From Ruoffia halotolerans (lineage in GTDB: Bacteria; Bacillota; Bacilli; Lactobacillales; Aerococcaceae), in the NCBI RefSeq assembly GCF_014049385.1, contig NZ_JACAOA010000002.1, forward strand, positions 1 through 64,000: a stretch of DNA of 64,000 nucleotides. The letters are read 5' to 3'. This document shows, in pieces, positions 1 to 8,071 of the stretch. Position numbers and translations under genes: made by a program. Under the pieces are notes generated by a model. That model made no database searches. It was not told where the DNA came from and saw only the letters and a list, made by a program, of their open reading frames with translations. The first letter of the stretch is position 1; every line of letters begins with the position of its first letter.

Positions 1-28
1 ATTAATTAAAAATAAATGAGATAAACCC

Positions 29-57
29 TTGTTTTTTAATTTATAATCATTTATACT
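29..57 (+). promoter_or_regulatory. Sigma-A promoter of leader-peptide module 1
   Basis: A -35 box TTGTTT (29-34) and a -10 box TATACT (52-57) are separated by 17 bp. Transcription would start about 25 bases before the leader ORF and read through the attenuator into the solute-binding protein gene. Confidence 0.75.
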
Positions 58-87
58 AATCTCAAATAAAAGCAAAGGAGCCTACTC

Positions 88-168
88 ATGAACAATCTAA
101 ACTCATTACAATTAAATAGCTTATTATTAGACGCAGCATTATTACTCAGGTTCTATGTGGTGTGCTAA
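88..168 (+). CDS. Leucine-rich leader peptide of peptide-use module 1
   Basis: This is a 26-codon ORF with its own ribosome binding site (AAAGGAG, 7 bases before ATG). Nine of 26 residues are leucine, including two LLL runs at residues 12-14 and 18-20, mostly UUA codons. The peptide ends in RFYVVC. It lies between a good promoter and a terminator/antiterminator pair, which is the layout of a transcription-attenuation leader peptide. I infer that a ribosome stalled at the Leu runs during leucine shortage changes RNA folding so that the downstream genes are expressed. A short hydrophobic signalling peptide is the main alternative, but no Rgg-type regulator gene is nearby and the N-terminus carries no basic residues. 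Confidence 0.72.
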   Translation: MNNLNSLQLNSLLLDAALLLRFYVVC

Positions 169-269
169 TTAAGCATGTCCCGCATAGGACGAAAATCTTA
201 TGCGGGAATAATAAGTTTAGATAACATGGGACGCTGTGTTGTATCTTTGAACCTGCTAAGATTTTCGTC
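153..269 (+). promoter_or_regulatory. Attenuator with competing RNA helices, module 1
   Basis: Three alternative helices are visible. Bases 179-186 pair with 199-206 (8 bp). Bases 188-200 (GACGAAAATCTTA) are a perfect 13-base complement of 257-269, which includes the 5' arm end and loop of the terminator; this is the antiterminator. Bases 153-160, inside the last leader codons, can pair with 180-187 and would free the terminator. The arrangement fits ribosome-position-dependent attenuation. Confidence 0.75.
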
Positions 270-293
270 ATTCTTAGCAGGTTTTTTGTTTTT
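250..293 (+). terminator. Conditional intrinsic terminator, module 1
   Basis: An 11-bp perfect stem (250-260 with 273-283) is followed by a T-rich run. It lies between the leader ORF and the ATG at 318, so it acts inside the transcript rather than at the end of an operon. Confidence 0.85.
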
Positions 294-317
294 ATAAATT
301 TTAGGAGGATACAACAT

Positions 318-1940
318 ATGAAACACATTAAAAAAATTATTGTGGTGATGATTGTCGCAGTAATTGGAATTCAAGTTTACAATCAATTTACCTCAAATGT
401 TACAGGAGAAGCCCAGGAAGATAAAGTTTTGAACTTATCCGTTGCTTCAGAGCCAGTTATGGATCCAGCTTTTGTAACAGATTCTTATTCCATGCCAATG
501 ATTAAGAACATTTTGGAAGGTTTGACTCGTCCAACGAATGACGGTGAGATCGTACCGGCAATGGCAGAATCATGGGATGTGAGTGAAGACGGTAAGACGT
601 ATACATTCCATCTTCGTGAAGGGATTCAGTGGAATAATGGTGATCCTGTAACGGCAAATGACTTTGAATATGCGTGGAAACGAATCATTAATCCTGAGAC
701 GGCAGCAGCGAATGCGTCTAAGATGTTCATTATCGAAGGGGCAGAAGCTTACTTTATGGGCGAAGGGTCTCAAGAAGATGTTAAGATTAATGCCGTGGAT
801 GAGGAGACATTTGAAGTGACATTGACTGAACCTGCACCATACTTTATTGAATTAACGGCGCGTCAAACAACGATGATGCCGGTACATCAAGCGACCGTTG
901 AAGCAAACCCTTCTTGGGCAACGGAAGCTGGTGAGCAGTTTGTATCGAATGGGCCCTTTAACTTCGTTGAGTGGAATCATAACGGGGACTATACGCTAAA
1001 GAAGAACGAAGGCTATTGGGATGTGGATAATGTTGATTTAGATGGGGTTTATGTACGTATTATTGAAGATTCAATGACAGCGAACATGAGTTTTGAAAGT
1101 GGTGAATTGGACTTTATTGGTATTCCGTTCAATACCATTCCTGCTGATGCGATTGATAGTTATCGTGCGAATGGTGACATGGATGTGACTGAGATCGGTG
1201 CAACCTATATGTACAAGCTGAATACAACGGATGAGATTATGTCGAATGTCAATATTCGTCGTGCCTTGTCACTAGCGATTAACCGTCAAGAATTGATTGA
1301 TAACGTCGTAAAAGGAGAGCAAACGCCAGCTAAAGGTGGCATTGCACCAACCGTTGCTGGCTTTGAAGAAGACCGTGGATACTTTGAAGATGCAGATTAT
1401 GATACAGCGCGGGACTACTTAGCTCAAGGTATGGAAGAGTTGGGTTATGATGATACGGCCGCTATGCCAATTGTTATTCAAACGAACGATAATGATTCAC
1501 ATATGGCAGTAGCGCAATTTATTCAAAGTGAGTGGGAGCGTGAACTAGGTGTTCAAGCAACGATTGAAACAACTGAGATTAATGTTCATTTTGAAAGTAT
1601 GAATCAATTGAATTACCAAATCGGACGCATCGGACCAACCGTTGACTTTAACTCAGCTTATGCTTTCCTAGAACATTACTATTCAGCAGATACAGGCCAG
1701 AACAGAACGGGTTGGGAGAATGCCGAGTATCAAGAAATCCTCGATAAAGTATTGTTTGAAGAAGATGAAGCTGTGCAACATGAGATGTATATGGAAGCAG
1801 AACGCATTCTAATGGATGAGATGCCATTTATTCCAATCTACTACTACAGTAACCCACAAGTTAAGAGTGAGCGTATGAATAACTTATTCGTAGATGGTAT
1901 GGTTGATGTACAATTGAAGGAAGTTACAATAAATGAATAG
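318..1940 (+). CDS. Extracellular oligopeptide-type solute-binding protein (SBP_bac_5, OppA-like)
   Basis: The 540-residue protein has the size and motifs of family 5 peptide-binding proteins, including the NILEGLTRP stretch near residue 60 and the C-terminal domain with NRTGWENAEYQEILD. It would capture peptides outside the cell for an Opp-type ABC importer; no permease or ATPase gene is nearby. Residues 7-24 form a hydrophobic N-terminal segment, but there is no lipobox and the whole protein has no cysteine, so it is not a classical lipoprotein. It is probably held by an uncleaved signal anchor or secreted. The start ATG is preceded by AGGAGG. It is paralogous to the gene at 4880-6484. Expression depends on the upstream leader attenuator. 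Confidence 0.9.
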   Translation: MKHIKKIIVVMIVAVIGIQVYNQFTSNVTGEAQEDKVLNLSVASEPVMDPAFVTDSYSMPMIKNILEGLTRPTNDGEIVPAMAESWDVSEDGKTYTFHLREGIQWNNGDPVTANDFEYAWKRIINPETAAANASKMFIIEGAEAYFMGEGSQEDVKINAVDEETFEVTLTEPAPYFIELTARQTTMMPVHQATVEANPSWATEAGEQFVSNGPFNFVEWNHNGDYTLKKNEGYWDVDNVDLDGVYVRIIEDSMTANMSFESGELDFIGIPFNTIPADAIDSYRANGDMDVTEIGATYMYKLNTTDEIMSNVNIRRALSLAINRQELIDNVVKGEQTPAKGGIAPTVAGFEEDRGYFEDADYDTARDYLAQGMEELGYDDTAAMPIVIQTNDNDSHMAVAQFIQSEWERELGVQATIETTEINVHFESMNQLNYQIGRIGPTVDFNSAYAFLEHYYSADTGQNRTGWENAEYQEILDKVLFEEDEAVQHEMYMEAERILMDEMPFIPIYYYSNPQVKSERMNNLFVDGMVDVQLKEVTINE

Positions 1941-1970
1941 TCGAGACACGTAGAAAGGTGAGTAATAATT

Positions 1971-3341
1971 ATGACAGTAGATTATAAAGCAATCGCAAAA
2001 GATTACGCAGACAAATATATGGAGGACTTATTTACGTACTTGCGCTATGAGACCGTCTCAGCGCAAGGTCGTGAAATTCCTGAGACTGCCAATTTTGTTA
2101 GAGATACTATTATTGAAGCTGGTGGTGAGAGTGAAATTCTAGGAGATCTAGGGGGGCATCCTGTCGTTTACGGCTATTTCAAAGCCGGTGCTAATGGTAA
2201 TAGTGACAAGACATTACTATTCTACAACCATTACGACGTTCAACCAGAAGATCCAATTGATGAATGGAAGACAAATCCTTTTGAACCAACGGTTGTTGAT
2301 GGCAAAATTATTGCTCGTGGTGTGTCTGACAATAAGGCGAACTTTATGTCGCGGATTGTCGCGATTAAGGCCATTCAAGATACTGAAGGCGGCTTACCTT
2401 GTAATGTGAAGTTCTTTGTTGAAGGTGAGGAAGAGATTGGAAGTCCTAATATTGATAAGTATCTAGAGACTTATGCAGATAAGTTCAGTGCAGATGCCTG
2501 TATTTGGGAATCGGGCAGTAAAGATAGCGAAGAGCGAATGGTAATTAGTGCGGGGGTTAAAGGGATTGCCTACTTTGAAGCATCCGTTGTCAGTGCGGAT
2601 ATTGATATTCACTCTTCACAAGCTGCGGTGATTGATAATGGGGCTTGGCGTTTAGTCCATGCTTTAGCAACTTTGCGTGATGTGGATAATAATATTACGG
2701 TTGATGGGTTCAAAGAAATGCGCACACAACCAACCGACGTTGAGAAAGCGAGTGTTGCAGCATTTCCTTATAATGAAGCCGCAACGATAGATACTTATGG
2801 ATTAAAGCAGCCTTTAATTACGGATGGCTTAGATTATTCTGCCCAAGAGGCATTAATTCTTTATCCAACGATGACAATTAGTGGCTTGTTATCAGGCTAT
2901 ACAGGACCAGGAACTAAGACGGTCTTACCAAGACAAGCGATGGCTAAGATTGATGTTCGTCTCGTTCCGGGTTATGAACCTGATAAAGTCTATGAATTAT
3001 TACGCAATCACTTTGATAATCATGGCTTTAAAGATGTTGATTTGGAGTTATTAACTGGAGTAAAGCCATTTAGAACGGATATATCCGATCCATTCACAGA
3101 AGATGTGATAAACTCTGCCAAAGAAGTTTACGGAGAAGAGAATGTCATCTTAGAATTAAATTCTGCAGGAACAGGGCCGATGTATGGGTTCGGCAAATAC
3201 CTGAATGTACCTATCTTAGGTGCTGGAACAGGTTGGGTCGAGTCCGGAGCACATGCACCAAATGAGAATATTCGGATTGAAGATTACTATCAAGGTGTAG
3301 AGCATATTATTCAATTACTGCATACATTTTCAAAGAAATAG
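1971..3341 (+). CDS. M20 family metallopeptidase (dipeptidase type)
   Basis: The 456-residue cytosolic zinc peptidase carries the M20 signatures: YNHYDVQPED (metal His and Asp, about residue 86), RGVSDNKAN (bridging Asp), EGEEEIGS (catalytic and metal Glu) and a late AHAPNENI metal His. Members of this CNDP/ArgE/DapE-like family cleave dipeptides or remove acyl groups. It begins 30 bases after the solute-binding protein gene, behind AAAGGTG, so the two are co-transcribed from the attenuated promoter. This suggests that imported peptides are its substrate. The exact substrate cannot be told from sequence alone. Confidence 0.88.
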   Translation: MTVDYKAIAKDYADKYMEDLFTYLRYETVSAQGREIPETANFVRDTIIEAGGESEILGDLGGHPVVYGYFKAGANGNSDKTLLFYNHYDVQPEDPIDEWKTNPFEPTVVDGKIIARGVSDNKANFMSRIVAIKAIQDTEGGLPCNVKFFVEGEEEIGSPNIDKYLETYADKFSADACIWESGSKDSEERMVISAGVKGIAYFEASVVSADIDIHSSQAAVIDNGAWRLVHALATLRDVDNNITVDGFKEMRTQPTDVEKASVAAFPYNEAATIDTYGLKQPLITDGLDYSAQEALILYPTMTISGLLSGYTGPGTKTVLPRQAMAKIDVRLVPGYEPDKVYELLRNHFDNHGFKDVDLELLTGVKPFRTDISDPFTEDVINSAKEVYGEENVILELNSAGTGPMYGFGKYLNVPILGAGTGWVESGAHAPNENIRIEDYYQGVEHIIQLLHTFSKK

Positions 3342-3383
3342 AACGATTAATGAGAATTTAGTGTGAATAAAGCAAGAAAATGG

Positions 3384-3412
3384 TTGACTAACATTAGAAA
3401 TACAAGTATTAT
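3384..3412 (+). promoter_or_regulatory. Sigma-A promoter of leader-peptide module 2
   Basis: TTGACT (3384-3389) and TATTAT (3407-3412) are 17 bp apart. The promoter lies 30 bp upstream of the second leader ORF and separates module 2 from module 1. Confidence 0.75.
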
Positions 3413-3442
3413 TCTAATATATTAACAAGAGAGGTGAAAAAT

Positions 3443-3520
3443 ATGTCAACATTTGCTAACGTATCAACTTCAAATATTATTAACAGCATTATTATTATTA
3501 TCGAACGACGATATCTATAA
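3443..3520 (+). CDS. Isoleucine-rich leader peptide of peptide-use module 2
   Basis: This is a 25-codon ORF with a GAGGTG ribosome binding site 7 bases before ATG. Seven of 25 residues are isoleucine, with five consecutive Ile codons (residues 16-20, AUU AUU AUU AUU AUC), and the peptide ends in ERRYL. Its length, position and downstream terminator match the Leu-rich leader at 88-168, although the sequences differ. I infer that it senses charged tRNA-Ile and perhaps Arg or Leu. It is too short for family recognition. Confidence 0.72.
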   Translation: MSTFANVSTSNIINSIIIIIERRYL

Positions 3521-3546
3521 TAAGCTGTTATTTGAAGGAGCCTATA

Positions 3547-3628
3547 TAGATATTAGACATAATATCTAGGTAGGCTAAGGTGACAAGTGTTGCATTTTTT
3601 GCCGGTCGTATTAAATACACCTACCTAG
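3547..3628 (+). promoter_or_regulatory. Attenuator with competing RNA helices, module 2
   Basis: Bases 3547-3554 pair with 3561-3568 in a pre-antiterminator hairpin. The segment 3566-3574 (CTAGGTAGG) is a perfect 9-base complement of 3620-3628, the 5' arm of the terminator, so the two structures exclude each other. The layout parallels module 1. Confidence 0.7.
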
Positions 3629-3656
3629 AGTAAATTACTAGGTGGGTGTATTTTTT
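3614..3656 (+). terminator. Conditional intrinsic terminator, module 2
   Basis: A 15-bp stem (3614-3628 with 3638-3652, one G-U pair) is followed by TTTTTT. It sits 24 bases before the amidohydrolase ATG. Confidence 0.85.
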
Positions 3657-3679
3657 ATTATTAGAAAAGGGGAAAAACA

Positions 3680-4864
3680 ATGAACTTAACAAACAAACTT
3701 TATGAGTCTATTCTACAAGAAGAGGCCAACATGATTGCATTCCGTCGCGAACTACATCAATATCCTGAGTTATCAATGGAAGAATATGAGACAACTAAAC
3801 GCATTGCGCGTGAATTAGATAAAGTGGGCTTATCATATAAATTCATGGAACCCACGGGATTAGTGGGTGAGATTGTGGGAGATAAGCCAGGTAAAACGGT
3901 CTTATTGAGAGCCGATATCGATGCTCTACCTATATATGAAGTGACTCGGGACTTAGAGTATTGTTCTAAAAATGACGGTGTAATGCATGCTTGTGGTCAT
4001 GATACCCATGCTTCGATGTTGTTGACGGCATTGAAAGCTTTGAATAAAGAGAAGGCAGACTTACAAGGAACGGTTCGCTTTGTATTCCAACCCTCTGAAG
4101 AAAATGGACAAGGTGCTTTGAAGATGATTGAACAGGGTGTCACTGAAGGAGTGGATAACGTCTTTGGTATCCATATTCAAAGCGGAGTTAGAACAGGTGT
4201 TGTCATGTGTCCAGAAGGCGAGATGATGGCGTCACATGATTTACTAACGGTTAACTTTACCGGAAAGGGGGGGCATGCTGCCAGACCTGAGAAATGTGTG
4301 GATGCAGCAGTGATGGCAAGTAGCTTTGTGATGAATGCACAAGCTGTTGTAGCGCGGGAGATGAGTCCAATAGAATCAGTTGTTGTAACTATTGGTAAGA
4401 TGGATGTTGGAGACCGCTTCAATGTCATTGCGGAGCGTGCATACTTAGAAGGAACAGTTAGAACGTTTAACCCCGTTACGCGCGAAAAAGCAGAAACAGC
4501 CTTAAAACGTTACGCTCAAGCAGTGGCTTCGATGTATGGTGGGTCTGTGGAGTTTGGTTATCAACATGTTACTCAACCCGTTAATAATGATGTAGCGAGT
4601 GCTCAAAGGGTTCAAGGATTAGCAAGCGAGTTTTTCGGTGAGGAGAATGTTGTCAAGCAAGGTAAGACGACGGGTGGTGAAGATTTTAGTTTCTACATGG
4701 TGAATGGCGGTGTACCAGGAGCCTTCGCGGTTGTCGGCGCACAAAGTGATGACGAAGCAACCCACTATGAACATCATCATAATAAATTTAATGTGGATGA
4801 GGCAGCGTTGAAGAACGGTGCACGAGTGATGGCTGAATATGCTTATCGTTATCTAAACAATTAA
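3680..4864 (+). CDS. M20D family amidohydrolase / N-acyl-amino-acid deacylase
   Basis: The 394-residue cytosolic enzyme carries the M20D signature HACGHDTHASMLL (metal ligands, about residue 103) and QPSEENGQGA (metal and catalytic Glu), with a GGEDFSFY block near the C-terminus. Relatives hydrolyse N-acyl or hippurate-type amides or N-acetyl-diaminopimelate. It lies behind the Ile-rich leader and 15 bases ahead of a solute-binding protein gene, which suggests it trims N-blocked amino acids or peptides brought in by that importer. The start has an AGGGG binding site. The substrate is not predictable. Confidence 0.88.
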   Translation: MNLTNKLYESILQEEANMIAFRRELHQYPELSMEEYETTKRIARELDKVGLSYKFMEPTGLVGEIVGDKPGKTVLLRADIDALPIYEVTRDLEYCSKNDGVMHACGHDTHASMLLTALKALNKEKADLQGTVRFVFQPSEENGQGALKMIEQGVTEGVDNVFGIHIQSGVRTGVVMCPEGEMMASHDLLTVNFTGKGGHAARPEKCVDAAVMASSFVMNAQAVVAREMSPIESVVVTIGKMDVGDRFNVIAERAYLEGTVRTFNPVTREKAETALKRYAQAVASMYGGSVEFGYQHVTQPVNNDVASAQRVQGLASEFFGEENVVKQGKTTGGEDFSFYMVNGGVPGAFAVVGAQSDDEATHYEHHHNKFNVDEAALKNGARVMAEYAYRYLNN

Positions 4865-4879
4865 AAGGAGAGAGAAATA

Positions 4880-6484
4880 ATGAAACGAATCAAACAATTA
4901 TTCTTATTATTGCTAGTTTCTTTAATGTTTGCACCAGGTGCTCATGGTGTATTCGCACAAGCGCCTGAACCAGGTGTTTTGAGAACGTCTTTAGCGAGTG
5001 ATCCCGTCTTAGACCCCGCGCTAGTTCCTGATACTTATTCTGGTATTATGATTAAAAACTTAATGGAAGGCTTAACTCGTCCAGATGCAGAGGGTGCCCC
5101 AGAACCTGCCATGGCTGAGTCATGGGATGTGAGTGAAGATGGTTTAGTTTATACATTCCATCTAAGAGAGGCGTCTTGGTCGAATGGGGATCCAGTGACT
5201 GCTGGGGACTTCGAATTTGCTTGGAAGCGTGTCTTAGATCCGGATATAGCATCACCAAAGGCAGGAGACTTATTTGAGGTAGCAAATGCACAAGCTTATT
5301 ACTTAGGTGAAGCAGAGCTAGAAGATGTTGGTGTTAAAGCCTTAGACGATAAGACGTTGGAGGTAACATTGGAGAATCCAACACCCTATTTCCTTGATCT
5401 GACCGCAAGAACAACTGTGATGTATCCAGTTAACCCAAGAACAGTGGAAGAGAATTCGTCGTGGGCTCTGGAAGGTGGAGAAAATTATGTAACAAATGGG
5501 CCCTTTACATTATCAGAATGGGAACATAATAGTTACTTTGTCTTTAGCAAAAGCCCATCGTACTGGGATAATGAGAATGTTCAATTAGAGACAGTTGAGA
5601 TACAAATTATTGAAGCGGAATCGACTGCGAATGCGGCTTTCCAAGCAGGTGAGATTGATTTTGTAGGAATCCCTTTCAATGCTGTATCTATAGATGCCTT
5701 AGATACGTATAGAGCGGACGGAACACTTGAAACTGTTGACTTTGCGGCCTTATATGAATACAAGATGAATGTAACCGATTCACAGTTGTCGAATGTAAAC
5801 ATTCGTAAAGCGTTAGCTTATGGAATTGACCGTCAAACATTAATTGATAATATTACGAAAGCTAATGAAACACCGGCCTTAGGTCTAGTCTCCCCAGCGA
5901 TGCGTGGTTTTGAAGATAGTAATAACTATTTCCAAGACGGTGACTTTGAGGTAGCGCGTGAATATTTAGCTAAAGGATTAGAGGAATTAGGACTCAATGA
6001 TCCTTCGGAATTAACGGTTACTTTGACAACCAACACAAGTGAAACTCATGGTGCCATTGCTCAATATTTACAGGCAGGTTGGGTAAGTAATTTAGGTATT
6101 AATGTAGAGATTGCCAACCAAGAATGGCAAGTCCACTTAGATAACTTATTAACCTTGAACTATCAATTAGGACGTCTCGGTTCAGTGGCGGAATATAATG
6201 ATCCGAATGCTTTCTTGGAGATGTATTATGAACTAGATAATGGAATGAATCGTACTGGTTGGGAGAATGCTGAGTATCAAGCATTGTTAGATGAAGCCAA
6301 TGTAGAGACAGATGAAGCGGCTCGAGTTGAGCTATTGAAGCAAGCTGAAGTGGTCTTCATGGATGAGATGCCAACAGTACCCGTTTACTTTTATAGTAAT
6401 GCTTACGTCGCCAAAGACTTTGTGCAAAATATGCATCCCGATGCCTTTGTTGATGTGCAATTGAAACACGTTGTTGTTGAGTAG
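4880..6484 (+). CDS. Extracellular oligopeptide-type solute-binding protein, second paralog
   Basis: The 534-residue family 5 binding protein aligns along its length with the protein at 318-1940 (shared NLMEGLTRP, AESWDVSEDG, NRTGWENAEYQ). It has a Sec signal peptide (KRIKQ, then a Leu-rich core, then GVFA-Q cleavage near residue 26) but no lipobox and no cysteine, so it is predicted to be released or loosely bound rather than lipid-anchored. It follows the amidohydrolase gene by 15 bases with AAGGAGAG as its binding site. The order of binding protein and peptidase is reversed relative to module 1, consistent with duplication and rearrangement. Confidence 0.9.
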   Translation: MKRIKQLFLLLLVSLMFAPGAHGVFAQAPEPGVLRTSLASDPVLDPALVPDTYSGIMIKNLMEGLTRPDAEGAPEPAMAESWDVSEDGLVYTFHLREASWSNGDPVTAGDFEFAWKRVLDPDIASPKAGDLFEVANAQAYYLGEAELEDVGVKALDDKTLEVTLENPTPYFLDLTARTTVMYPVNPRTVEENSSWALEGGENYVTNGPFTLSEWEHNSYFVFSKSPSYWDNENVQLETVEIQIIEAESTANAAFQAGEIDFVGIPFNAVSIDALDTYRADGTLETVDFAALYEYKMNVTDSQLSNVNIRKALAYGIDRQTLIDNITKANETPALGLVSPAMRGFEDSNNYFQDGDFEVAREYLAKGLEELGLNDPSELTVTLTTNTSETHGAIAQYLQAGWVSNLGINVEIANQEWQVHLDNLLTLNYQLGRLGSVAEYNDPNAFLEMYYELDNGMNRTGWENAEYQALLDEANVETDEAARVELLKQAEVVFMDEMPTVPVYFYSNAYVAKDFVQNMHPDAFVDVQLKHVVVE

Positions 6485-6501
6485 TTTTATAATTGAGCGA
6501 G

Positions 6502-6539
6502 CACGAAACTTGAGAAATTGAGTTTCGTGTTTTTTGTTG
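6502..6539 (+). terminator. Intrinsic terminator of module 2
   Basis: A 9-bp stem (CACGAAACT with AGTTTCGTG) is followed by a T-rich tail, 18 bases after the stop codon of the second binding protein. Confidence 0.85.
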
Positions 6540-6644
6540 TGGGCGGGGATGGGATTATAGCTTCCGATTAAATTATCACTCGAATCAAAAACGTGTGCTA
6601 TTTAAAAGAGGAATTTGGAAGGAGGTCTATTTAATTTACTTTAT

Positions 6645-7010
6645 AGTATTATCTGAGTACAGAAGTTGATAGAAACTTTCAAGTGGCTGAATTGACGAGT
6701 AAATTACAACCCAATGACTTTGCCTATATGATCAAATTTATGATTTGGCAGAGAGTGAAGTCTTAGCTGTTGGCAATCCAGATAAGCTTCAAGATTCAGA
6801 TATAATTACTATAGGTAGCCAAAAATATCTAGTACAGACGGGATTGATTCAAATTATATTCCCGTTAACTATGTGGGTCAAGCTGTTTATGCTGTTGTTG
6901 AATGCGAAGAAAAACCAATGAAAAGGTGGTTTGAGAACTTTGCTATTTGGTGTAAATGTTGTTTGGTTGATGAATTTGATACAATAATGATACGAATACA
7001 CTTTGGATAA
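6645..7010 (+). pseudogene. Decayed small gene of unknown family
   Basis: No single frame stays open, but three consecutive frames give plausible protein segments: one with TEVDRNFQVAELTSKLQ, one with DLAESEVLAVGNPDKLQDSD, and one with YIPVNYVGQAVYAVVECEEK. They join if two frameshifts are allowed. I do not recognise the family. The stretch could also be non-coding, so the call is tentative. Confidence 0.4.
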
Positions 7011-7023
7011 TGGAGGAAATTGA

Positions 7024-7680
7024 ATGCAAGAAATGACCCAATATGAATTGTTCCACCGATTACTTGAAGAGATGGGAGAGACGGGGTGGTGGCCGGCAGA
7101 ATCAAAAGTCGAGATTGTAGTAGGAGCTATTATGATTCAAAACACGACGGCAGCGAATGCTGAGCGAGCGGTTATGAATATTGGTCAAGTGACGCAATTT
7201 GAGTCACAAGCTATTTTGGACTTGCCAAGAGAAGAGCTAGAGGTATTAGTTCGTCCGGCTGGCTTCTATAAGAATAAGAGCAAGGCAGTTCATTCTGTAC
7301 TTCACTGGTTTAATGAGCACGATAATGACTTAAGAGGCATTGTTAGAAAGTATGAAAGTAACTTACGCCAGGAATTATTGAAACTACATGGAGTTGGCGA
7401 TGAGACAGCAGATGTGCTTTTGTTATATATATTCGACCAGCCGGTTTTTGTAGCGGATAAGTACGCTCAGAAGTTGTATACCAAATTAGGCATTCCTGGA
7501 ATGGATAATTATAAGGCAATGAGGCGACTCGTTTCACTTGATCCGCAGTTTACAATCTGGGAAGCCCAAGAATTCCATGGCTTAATTGATGAGTTTGGTA
7601 AGTTGTACTTGCGTGGCAAAGGCCGGTTTGAAGAGAGTTTCTTAGCTGGATATAGACTTGATGCCAGCAAGCTTGAGTGA
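7024..7680 (+). CDS. HhH-GPD base-excision DNA glycosylase, MagIII-like
   Basis: The 218-residue protein has the endonuclease III fold signature: helix-hairpin-helix LHGVGDETAD near residue 121 and the catalytic Asp in VFVADKYAQKLY. The lysine that makes endonuclease III a lyase (GVGxKTA) is Glu here, and the C-terminal four-cysteine iron-sulfur cluster is absent. Those features match monofunctional 3-methyladenine glycosylases of the MagIII type, so it probably removes alkylated purines from DNA. GGAGG precedes the ATG. A separate Tag-type glycosylase is encoded at 35020-35574. Confidence 0.8.
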   Translation: MQEMTQYELFHRLLEEMGETGWWPAESKVEIVVGAIMIQNTTAANAERAVMNIGQVTQFESQAILDLPREELEVLVRPAGFYKNKSKAVHSVLHWFNEHDNDLRGIVRKYESNLRQELLKLHGVGDETADVLLLYIFDQPVFVADKYAQKLYTKLGIPGMDNYKAMRRLVSLDPQFTIWEAQEFHGLIDEFGKLYLRGKGRFEESFLAGYRLDASKLE

Positions 7681-8012
7681 AAAGAGATTTATTAAGCTAT
7701 ACTTCATAAGAACTTGTTCGTAAGTGTCTTTAGTATATAGGATAAACAAAACCCAGACAATTCAATCTAGCATCATAACATAGGTTTGATTAATCGACTT
7801 GATTATTTTCATCACAATATGATCTGCTTCATGAACGACTAAATTTCTAAGACAAAGCTTCATTACTATCCGTCTTTGTTACCCGTATATCAAGTCTTCT
7901 TAAGGATTTATGTGTTAATTAATCGAAGCAATATAATGTATGCGAATAAATAAATTGAATCAATATATATTTGGTTATAAATGGTATGTTCGGCGTCATT
8001 AAGGCGTATCTT
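7681..8012. other. Intergenic stretch without a recognisable gene
   Basis: AT-rich sequence with stops in all frames. On the minus strand around 7760-7870 a run of about 38 codons is open (includes NLVVHEADHIVMKIIKS), perhaps a trace of a lost gene, but I cannot assign it. Confidence 0.4.
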
Positions 8013-8041
8013 TTGACTTTGTAATACAATACTAATACAAT
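8013..8041 (+). promoter_or_regulatory. Sigma-A promoter of the coiled-coil membrane protein
   Basis: TTGACT (8013-8018) and TACAAT (8036-8041) have 17-bp spacing, 30 bp before the ATG at 8072. Confidence 0.7.
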
Positions 8042-8071
8042 TATATTACATTAAATTTAGGAGGGGAAGAA

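Noticed and set aside
88-3520. Leaders as SHP-type signalling peptides
   Set aside because: They are short and hydrophobic, but no Rgg regulator is nearby and both are followed by terminator/antiterminator pairs, which better fits attenuation.
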